From Dactylonectria macrodidyma (taxonomy: Eukaryota > Ascomycota > Sordariomycetes > Hypocreales > Nectriaceae): a DNA stretch of 64,000 nt. The stretch is from positions 620,001 to 684,000 of the forward strand of contig JAGMUV010000022.1 of NCBI GenBank assembly GCA_020744425.1, given 5' to 3'. The number at the start of each line of letters is the position of its first letter. Positions within the stretch are counted from its first letter, which is position 1. A program made the translations under genes and the position numbers. The notes beneath the pieces were generated by a model. It saw only the letters and a program-made list of their open reading frames with translations. It did not search any database and had not been told where the DNA came from. This document shows positions 31,762 through 40,172 of this stretch, piece by piece.

Positions 31762-34000
31762 TGGTCCGATTCAACAATATTATTTACAGTCGCCCATCCC
31801 TTTATACTATGTGAGATATATCCGAGTTCTATTACATGTAAATAGACTGAATGACAGCTCATAAGTGGCTTGTCAGCTGAGAACTATCGACTCCTCTGCC
31901 ACGGAACCTACCATCACTGAAAACCCCGGTCTGATCACATGCGATGTTAAGTGGCGTCGCTATTAGGCGTTTGTAAAGAGAGCAAACCTTAACTCCTCTT
32001 AGCATGTAACGGTGGAGTGCTTCTCATTGGGATTCCGGAAGGGGAGGTTGATCAAACCTTATCACAGAATCTAGGCTTGGAACGCTCAATGTGCTGTCTC
32101 AAGCACCATACCCCGGGGATGGCACCGACTTCCCTGCCCAGTTTTGCCTCGCACTTCCAGTATAAAAGGAAGTTGGAGAGGGTACCTACATTGTACTTCA
32201 CGTGACCATGACCTGTGACACCAACGGCTGCAGAGGTCATAGCACGTAGTCACATACTGATGGTCAAACGACCAGAAAGGGTCACCAGAAAAAGAAGGAA
32301 AATAGCCCAGGATGAGACTCGGGCGATTGAGGGGATACGCAGAATGAGATCAAAAAGGACCAAATCGAGAACATGTGTGTAGTTAGGCATGCCAGCTCTA
32401 TGCTGTTTCTAAGGGCCAGCACTATTTAGCAAGTAGTATAAATCTATGCTTTATTTGGGGCTTGGCAAAATGAGAAGCTCAGCAAGGGGAGTATAAGAGC
32501 GAGGTTCCTGTCCTTTCCAGCTTCGTGCGGCTGGAATTATTTCTTCGGGTACATTTAGATCTGAGCAGATAACATATCAAATCCTAAGCTCACCATCACG
32601 CTCAATTAACCTCCTAGACATGTTGTGTTCGAACTTGCTTATGTTGATGGCGATTGTGCACACATGCATGTTAGGCGCACGCTAAACATCGCAATCCTGA
32701 TGGAAGCTTGATGCACTCACTGTTCCGATGGGTAATTGTTGCTATTTTTGGTCCCTGAATCATTGGTCTGGAGCACGGAGGTGAGGTACGCCAGGTATTC
32801 ACATCTTAGAGAGCTAAAGGGGATATTTTTAATGCCTTACGCATTAACTTGCTGTCATAGCTGACAGCCTAGTGGGGCGCAATGGCACCAGCCGCACCTG
32901 TGTGTCAGCCACGTTTGGTGCACATTTGGCATAGTCGTTGATGCTGAAGCACTGACGCTAACCCGGGTTCCCATCATATGGTGAGTCTCCTTGGGTATCC
33001 AAATCATTCGAGTGTACGGGGGAAACACCTGTCTCGTGAAGGAGAGGGCCTCCGCCGAAATGAGGACTTAACGTGGCACTTGCTTGCGACGGAAGACTGA
33101 GGTGCAGATCGCTTTGTCGAATCCAGGAGGAGGGTTCAAGTCCGGGTGGAGAACGCTGCTGCCGGTGTCAGCAGAGGCGTGTGGCGAGATGGTGTCCACC
33201 AAGCAAAAGGAAGACTTTCTGTTAGCTAATGTATGTTATGGTTAACAAATCTCATTTGCTGATGCATTGCACTCCGCCCCAATATAGGATTTAAACTGGG
33301 GGCCGGCTGCAATTTTAATATCCATAAAGTTGTCGCCCGTATTTCAGTACCTAATGATCCCCATTTAAGGTTCCCATATAGCTGTTGTCAAGTTCCCTAT
33401 TGACAAGATTAAGGACTAAGTTTAATCGTATATAATGTGCTAATTATTACACAGCTTTCAATCCTAGCATTCAAGATCAGACTAAATTCCAAGCTATGGA
33501 TTACATAAATATATAAGTACATTGTCACAGCCTGCTCCCCCGGACAGTTGATAAGGCAGCTGGTGCACCTCGTTAATTGCTACAATTGCAATCAATGCCC
33601 AATCTTTTGCCCTGTAGCATAACGATTGGAGGTGTGCCGTAACATATATGCATCATATCCAACAGACTAAAAGGTCATACATTTAATTAAACTAAAAGAA
33701 AGGTCTTCCAGCTGATGGATAAGCTGTTCAGACTGGCAGCCCGGAAGTCCAAACCGCTAGTTAGAGGTTGGTGCCATCCGTCTCCTAAAAAGCAAATTCT
33801 TTAACATAACAGCCCCAGAGGTCCAGTTCGCCCTAAGTATAAGAAACTGACCCATTTCCACTCCTTAGATAGCAAAGGAAAAGCTTTGATCCCTACGATC
33901 TAAATTCATCAGAAATTTTGACAACCTGGATCTCTGTTACTAGATATCGCAAAAAATAGTAGGCATAGAAGCTCACTTACTATATCTAAAGGAGCAGTTA
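31762..34000. other. Long stretch without recognised genes
   Basis: More than 2 kb with only short accidental open stretches. AT-rich in its second half. Could be regulatory or heavily decayed repeat DNA; no motif, tRNA or transposon end could be supported. Confidence 0.5.
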
Positions 34001-34531
34001 TTACTGTGCAGTTGGGCTAACCGGGGGAGGGCTGCCAAATTGCTCTCCTGTAGCAGGACTCTGCGGCTGCGGAATAGAGCCATAGGTTTGGTGGTCTGGC
34101 TCTTCCTGGTGGTAGGCCCCCATTGGATATAAAGCTCTCTGCCGGGTAGGATCAAATTGCTCTCCTGTAACAGGACTCTGCGGCTGCGGAATAGAACTAA
34201 AGGTTTGGCGGTCTGCCTCTCCCTGGTGGTAGGCTCCCATTGGATATGAGAAAGCTCTCTGCCGGGTAGTATTATCCATAGGGCTCATTCCTAACGACCG
34301 ATCTCCTTCAGCAGGGTTTTGGTTTTGGTAAGGTGGTCTAGGTAAACTAGGCTCTGAGCCACCTTCAGCAGAGAAAAAGGTCCCGCACCATCCATCCTTT
34401 CCTCTGAGTAGCTCGGAAAGTCCTAGTGTTAAGATGCAAAGCAAAACTCGTGTGCCGACAGCCCAGTGATGCGCTGTGCAGCCGACGCACATCTCACTGG
34501 CAAAGGTCCTTTTATTGTGGCGTTCAGACAT
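34001..34531 (-). CDS. Small protein with one hydrophobic segment and a C-terminal tandem repeat, 176 aa
   Basis: ATG to stop without interruption. The N-terminus has cysteines (CVGC) followed by a hydrophobic stretch WAVGTRVLLCILTLGLSELL (about residues 24-43), a possible membrane anchor, then KDGWCGTFF. The C-terminal half is two copies of a 39-residue unit: YPMGAYHQ...QT..SIPQPQSP.TGEQF. At DNA level the period is 117 bp (repeat starts near 34036 and 34153). Length-preserving DNA repeats and conserved reading frame argue for a real gene. I do not recognise the family. Repeats rich in Pro, Gln and Tyr behind one membrane segment could be a surface or adhesion-type tail; that is speculation. 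Confidence 0.5.
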   Translation of the reverse strand: MSERHNKRTFASEMCVGCTAHHWAVGTRVLLCILTLGLSELLRGKDGWCGTFFSAEGGSEPSLPRPPYQNQNPAEGDRSLGMSPMDNTTRQRAFSYPMGAYHQGEADRQTFSSIPQPQSPVTGEQFDPTRQRALYPMGAYHQEEPDHQTYGSIPQPQSPATGEQFGSPPPVSPTAQ

Positions 34532-35356
34532 CTCGGGTGTTGAAGGATCCGTATCTTAAGACGACTAGCGAACGGTATAAAGCAGAGGTTTACAACACCG
34601 GAAATCAATGGCCTAAGCTAATGTAACGAATACTGTATCACTATATAGCAGGGACCCTCAGCCACACTATTGAATCATATCACCTGAGCGCTAGTACGTT
34701 TTAAAAAACGTGGCTTTAGTAGTGGTGTAGTGTTGTATTCGACCAAGTTTGAGTTCTATAGCACCTATTTACGTTACATATAAGTTTATAATTATGACAT
34801 TATGATATCACTTGTCACGGGCCGGGGCCCATATCCTCGCGGCTGTGCCGCAAGACATACTAGGCTCGTGTGCGCCAGGGACGAGAAATCGTTCCACAGC
34901 TGAGGGGCACTTAGGAACTTCTTTTTTCATCTTTGATATAAATAGCATCCTGGTCTAGACAGCTGGAATCCAGCTACTAGAGGCCGTTCGCCTCACTAAC
35001 CTCATCAGATAATAATTGTAATGCCATTAGTATGCCATATCTAATAACCTTGACGTGTTATATGGGAATTTCGTCAAGAGCGTAAGAGTAAAGTGATAGT
35101 TGAAATCAATATTATTATATTAACATTCAGATTTGCACTTTTGCTGGGGTTTTATCCTAGTGTAGTAACGTACCTGCTTTCCAACAGGCATACAGACAAC
35201 CTTGCAATGCTAACGATTATCTTGAGTTTGCCAAGGCAGGATTCGGGAGAAAGGAAGGAAATCGAGAGACCGGGCCGGACTTGGCGTAAAAATAGAGGCA
35301 CATCACTGTTGCATAAGTGGCGCAACGCCACTCAAACACCTCATCACCCAGCTCGA
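34532..35356. other. AT-rich intergenic
   Basis: No supported gene. An open frame enters the next feature from about 35093 without an ATG, so that upstream part may be non-coding. Confidence 0.45.
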
Positions 35357-35728
35357 ATGCCGGGCCGCGACGACAACGAGCTGCAGAGGCTAACCGCCGT
35401 CGACGGCCTCTTCTTCGGCGGCTGCATCGACGGACTCAGCAAGATGCCCCTGATAGCGAGGCTCCTGCTGTCCAGACCCCATCCCAACGATGTCCACAGC
35501 CGGCCGTTCGGGCTGCTGCAGCAGAAGACGAGCATAGACCGGTACCTGGTGTACTGCAAGCGCTTCCTCTACTACTGCCTGAACGTGCTCTACCTAGATG
35601 AAGGGGCGCTGGCCAAGGAGCACAGCTTCCGGTTCAAGCGCGGGCAGAGAGCCGGCCTCGAGCAGCTGTGGGCGCGCCTGCAGGACGAAGAGCAGTCGGG
35701 TAAGGCCTTGGAAGTGGGGATCCTGTAG
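35357..35728 (+). pseudogene. Fragment resembling an OrsD/telomere-linked-helicase-type protein
   Basis: From the ATG at 35357, 123 codons read as a compact helical domain: LFFGGCIDGLSKMPLIARLL, then HSRPFGLLQQKTSIDRYLVYCKRFLYYCL and FRFKRGQRAGLEQLWARLQDEE. The pattern (a short disordered lead, then Y-x-x-Y-x-KRFL-x-YCL) resembles the region after the C2H2-like OrsD (former DUF3505) domain in repeated fungal proteins, many subtelomeric. No start exon or helicase part is visible, so it is treated as a fragment. The assignment is from memory of the pattern only. Confidence 0.35.
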
Positions 35729-36197
35729 GAGCTCGCCGGGTCCTAGACGCAGCAGCTAGACGAGACCCCAAGCTATTCTCGGGAAATGAACGAGATTGTC
35801 CAAACGGTCTATGTACTTAGAGGACTTTGGAATTGATGCGGTTGTGTTCATGTTGTCGTGTTTGCGTGGCCAATTGTCGCTGGCTGGAGGCCAAGCTCAA
35901 TGCACAACGAGCGCTGTTTGACAGAGGAGTTTCTGACACTTGAATTCCCTGGGGTGATGTAACCTTCAATGTCGATATCTGCGCCACAGCTCCTGCTTTT
36001 TCGGCCAGCCCAAAGCAGACCAGGCGACCCATTGAAGGTGCAGCCGTCCATCAACGCGATCTCTTCGTGGACCCTCCCACCAGGCGCCACCTTGTACCGC
36101 ATCCAATATGTTGCCGTGGGTGTCTCCGATGAAATCGTTCCCATAACAGGCTTTCGTGGTCCTTCCTTTCTCAGCACCTTGCGGCAAGTCAAAATTC

Positions 36198-36215
36198 CCT
36201 AACCCTAACCCCTAA
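36198..36215. repeat. Telomere-like CCCTAA tract
   Basis: CCCTAACCCTAACCCCTAA, that is two exact and one imperfect copy of the fungal telomere complement CCCTAA, internal in the window and far from either edge. Confidence 0.8.
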
Positions 36216-36407
36216 TCTTTGGTCATCCCGCGCCGCCCGTGGCCTGGGTTGACCGCGACGCCGCCGCCGCCATTGGCTGCGCATCCCAGCTCCACTCGCC
36301 CGCGCCGTGGCCTGGGATGACCGTTTCCTCTAGCCAATCAGGAGCTACATATCCTTACCCCAAACCCTGAATAACCCTCTTGTGAAGCCAGCCGTAAGGA
36401 TCCCCTT

Positions 36408-36482
36408 TTCTCCCTCTTCTCTTTTTCCTCCCTCTCTTTCCTCTTCCTTTTTTTCCCTTTCTTTCCTCCCCCCTCCCCCTCA
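36408..36482 (+). promoter_or_regulatory. Polypyrimidine tract before the OrsD-like frame
   Basis: About 75 bp almost purely C and T directly upstream of the ATG at 36496, preceded by CCAAT boxes (ATTGGC near 36271, GCCAATCAG near 36334). This is the layout of a strong fungal core promoter. Confidence 0.5.
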
Positions 36483-36495
36483 TAAGTAAGCTAAA

Positions 36496-36711
36496 ATGGA
36501 GGCTATAGAAGGCGCCTTGCTGCAGCCGCTAGAAGGAGGGGCTGAGGCCGCCGTAAGTAGCCCAAGCTGGCTTCGCTACGAGGCTCGCTATAATATCCTC
36601 CTCTGCACCTCTCACGGCTATGCCGTTGCCAACCTAGCCAGTCATTTACGCAAGCAGCACGCTGACCTAAGCTGGCCTGCTCGTAAAGCCCTTATTAACT
36701 GCTATAGCTAA
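36496..36711 (+). pseudogene. N-terminus of an OrsD (DUF3505)-like protein, truncated
   Basis: 71 codons: an acidic leader, then YNILLCTSHGYAVANLASHLRKQHADLSWPARKALINCY, which has the C-x-x-H...H-x4-H finger-like pattern and hydrophobic spacing of the OrsD domain seen at the start of repeated fungal proteins. The frame stops at TAG-like position 36709-36711 (TAA) and is soon followed by a CAG microsatellite and the end of a hAT element, so the gene body is missing. It has a convincing promoter, which suggests that truncation came later. Confidence 0.5.
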
Positions 36712-36732
36712 CACAACCTAAGTGGCCCTAGT

Positions 36733-36760
36733 AAGCAGCAGCAGCAGCAGCAGCAGCAGC
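36733..36760. repeat. CAG microsatellite abutting a hAT terminus
   Basis: An uninterrupted run of about nine CAG units (about 36735-36760) ending immediately at the terminal CAGCGCTGCCC of the hAT element. Confidence 0.9.
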
Positions 36761-39700
36761 CAGCGCTGCCCTCAAATCAAACAAATCAAATCCAGAGTCA
36801 TATTTAAAATATTTAATAGCCCGCAAAGCCAGATTTATTATTTAGAATATTTAATCAAATATTTCAAATCCTAATATCTATACTTTCCATACTACTCTCA
36901 ATATCCCAGTATAACCCATCTGTCCTAGGTGCAGTAGCGCCAAGCTTCGCAGCACCATGCCTGATCCAGTTCTTAAGGCACTGCAGCCTCTCTAATTTTT
37001 CCGCACTTATCGAAAGTCCCTGCGATGTTAACGTTAACTTAGCAAGGCTGAAAGACCTCTCACAATCAGTTGCCATCGCCAGGATAGCAGTATATCAAGA
37101 GCCAGCTGGCTAAGCACCGGGAATGGTCCCTGGTGAGCCATCCACTACTCGATTGGATCCTCGGTTTCTTGTGGTTCTAGCCGCAAATAGCGCTCAAGTT
37201 CGCTGCCCATCACCGTTGCTTGAGCTCTCCTGCTTTTCACCCATTGTTTGAACACACTATCCTCATGTGTTTTATGTGGCATGCATGACGATGTCGCAGT
37301 CTCCACAATTGCCTTTTGCTGTTCATCCGTTGCTATCGGCCGGCTGTAACGATACCAGCGGTCAAGGTAGTCGGATAGACCTATCTTAGCGTCTCTCACC
37401 CATACAAGCTGCTCTTCCGTAGCCCAGTTCATCTTAAAGTAACTCATGCCAAGAGCCGGATGCAGAATGATAGATGCGGCGAACAACGGGGACTCTTCTA
37501 GCTTGGTGTAGTACTTATTGAGCTTCTGCCAGGCCGTCGTGATAGAGAGCCTTATATAGTGTTGATGATCTTTTCCTATGTCTTCAATCTTCGATAATCC
37601 GGACGCCTTACTCCGTCCACTATGTCCTCTTCGGTCACGATCTAGAAAGGGGCTCTCCTGTGGCTTTCGCGGCTGTATGTCTATCTCACAGTCCTTGAAT
37701 CGAGTAGGGAGCTGGCGATTTCGGTCTGGTCGCCCTCGAGGCAGTTTTACCTGCGAGTTGGCACTCTTTTCCGCCGTCTCGCCTGGGGCAGTGTGATAGA
37801 ACAGCTTCCAATCCTCTAAATGTTCTAGCAAATATTCTATGCCCGTTATCACCTCCTAAAGGCGTCCATGGCCTCCCTCACTACCCCACCCTTGCGCTCT
37901 CATAGTCTGCAGATAGAATGGCTTAAGGATATGCTTAACTTCCGCCAAAAGCCTCCAGTCATTACCTTTAAGACATCACCTTGGGGTAGCTATCCCTCCA
38001 CATCCGGATATACTAAGAAGGCCCTGATATCTCCCTGCTTAACAAGCGCTTAAGAGACCATAAGGTAAGTGGAATTCTATCTTATATTATTATTCAGGAC
38101 AACCTCTAGCTCCGCTATGGACTCGCCCGCTAGGAGAAAGCCTTATGCTTCATCATTCTTACATGCAATCCTCTTAAAGAGCTCGCATCTCTAAGAGGAC
38201 GATCTGATGAACTTAACAACATTATAAAGCTTTCCCACTGGCCCTTTCTTTCTCTAGTGCTATAGGTCTTCCTTATAGCAGCCAAGAAGGTTAAAAACCT
38301 ACAACTCAGCCTCAAAAGCCTCAAAATCTTCCCCGTAGAAGAACGCATAAGCTACTAAGTTTAAGATATGTCTATAGCAGTGCATGCGTTTAGTACGTAC
38401 GTCCGCCGGTATTATTCTTATATTAAGAATTCTATAGAAATATTAGAGATAGTTATTATTAGAGGATATATTATCCGAGATCACCGTTCTAACTTGGTCC
38501 TCTATTTTCCACTCTTAAACGATTTACGAAAGCGTTATAGCGAGGTTTTCCCCACTATGACACCCGAGCTGGCGTCGAAGTGCCAGTAGGCGCGACTGGT
38601 GGTGGCCCTGGCGGTCAAGGAAGTGAGCTATAACCGCCATTATAGTGTACTAATTATGCAAAGTCCAGAGGTCGAACCTGAGATGAATTTTGGTGAGGGC
38701 ATCCAAAAGCTCCTGCTTGACCTGGTATTTCTTGGACTTATACATATCGTCCAGCAGACGGCTCATCGATTGCCGGCTCCATAGTATCTGGCCTGATAAA
38801 TGAGGGTCGAGCTGCTATACGAGCTGTTCAAAGAATGGATCCATAAAGAAAGAAAAGGGAACGTCAGCGTTGATCAGAAGTCCTAGGCTTAGTTCTTAGA
38901 TAATCTTGACCTTGGCTCGCGGGATGGCGCTGTAGTGTAAGCGTGGTCGCTTGGCCTGATCGGAGTCGTCAGTCGATGGGTCTGTATCGGCGCCTTGGCT
39001 GCTTTCGAAGATCCGGTGTGACCTGCACTTATCAATAATGCTCAAGATGATGATGCTTTATGTGTGACGTACTTGCGGAGGTGGTCAGCTGCCGAACTGG
39101 TAGTAGCAGCGGCGAAGAACTCAGGCTGGCCCTTCGCATCGCATAAACGGCAGGCCTAGTAAGGGTTCGACGGGCTGTTATTAGCATCTAGTTTAATAAG
39201 AAATAAACTATGGCGCTTGATCCAGCTCTTCCGGCCCCTTGACCCCTTTTTAGATAAGGACTCTTCTGGAATATATCGTTTATTCCTCCATACCGCTTGC
39301 AGGAGATCTGCAGCGGTAGGATGGTCTGGCAATGCCATCTGCATCATTAATTCGAGTTAACTTGCCAAGTTCCTCGGCGGTCAGAGAAGAGTAAAGGCAG
39401 AGTGTGGAGAAGGAAGTATAGTATCATTAGGCATACATCAGTCCGTACTAGCACGCATTAAAAGCAGGTAAACAATTCCCTAAAATGCGTACTAAACTTA
39501 TGGGAAATAAGGATAATAAGAAGCGACTTCTAGTTCTGGGCCTCTTAATTATAAAGAAAAGTAGTTCATTAATAGGCATTTTCAGGATGACTCTGCTTGG
39601 TCAGACTAATTGGTATATGAATAACCTAGCAGGCTCTGGGTAGGCTATTATTACGCACTCATCAGCCTGGACCTGCTCGGCTACCTCGCTATATTGCGTA

Positions 39701-39827
39701 TTAAATATATCAAATTGCATTTCAAATCCGGGGTTTTGTATTTGTTTGATTTGAAATAAGATTTCGCTCTATTTGTTTGATTTGTTTGGCAGTTTGTTTG
39801 TTTGGATTTGATTTATGGGCAGCGCTG
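36761..39827 (-). mobile_element. Decayed hAT element, about 3.07 kb, with terminal inverted repeats
   Basis: Left end CAGCGCTGCCCTCAAATCAA and right end (reverse complement) CAGCGCTGCCCATAAATCAA agree at 18 of 20 positions. Internal sub-terminal regions are rich in AAATCAAA/TTTGATTT motifs, as usual for hAT elements. The flanks GCAGCAGC and GTCTTTCA differ, so no 8-bp target duplication is left. The right flank is Mutator-like coding sequence; the left flank is not, so one side was rearranged. Confidence 0.8.
36864..39350 (-). pseudogene. hAT transposase (BED finger, Tol2/Restless-like), heavily mutated
   Basis: One ancestral minus-strand frame can be followed through many stops. From the N-terminus: SNPY-stop-ACRLCDAKG (BED finger cysteines near 39160), HLRKY near 39075, AKRPRLHYSAIPRAKVKII, INADVPFSFFMDPFFEQLV, HLRFDLWTLHN (first catalytic Asp near 38675), EWKIEDQVRTVISDNISSNN (second Asp near 38480), HILNLVAYAFFYGED, RKKGPVGKLYNVVKFIRSS, LLAEVKHILKPFYLQTMRA (near 37950-37890), EYLLEHLEDWKLFY, SITTAWQKLNKYYTKLEESP, and the dimerisation block ATDCERSFSLAKLTLTSQ near 37070. 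Stops replace Trp, Gln and others by single transitions; a 1-nt shift lies near 37090. Clearly dead. Confidence 0.85.
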
Positions 39828-40164
39828 GTCTTTCACACCTCTTCTCTTCCTCGCCTTAGGATCGTCACGCAATTCTGCGGCGACTTGAGCTTCGATCCGA
39901 TCATCTTCCGCCTTACTCCAGTCGAGGTATGCCATCATCTCTTCCTCTGTCCATTCTCTCGCCCCTGACGTAGAAGTCCAAAGTTTCGACATCTGCTTGT
40001 AATCTAGGCACCATTCGTAACTTTGCTTGTCATATCGCAGAGGTAGCCCTTTTGCCTTGCGATAAAGCTGATTTGTTTTACTGCTTCTAAGAGGCTGTGC
40101 TGCATACTATGCGCTCCTTGCGGCGATGTATCTGGCGTAAATAGCTTGAGGTGAGTCAAACCTC

Positions 40165-40172
40165 AGTGGATG
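40165..40172. repeat. Left 8-bp target site duplication (AGTGGATG)
   Basis: AGTGGATG directly precedes the hAT terminus and is repeated exactly at 43080-43087 directly after the other terminus. Eight bp is the hAT-family duplication length. Confidence 0.97.

Noticed and set aside
33115..33160. tRNA gene suggested by GGGTTCAAGTCC
   Set aside because: Only a B-box-like string; no A box or pairing acceptor and D stems at the right distance.
35848..36192. Minus-strand open frame of 114 codons
   Set aside because: No recognised motif, no start context and overlap with an open frame on the other strand; not enough to call a gene.
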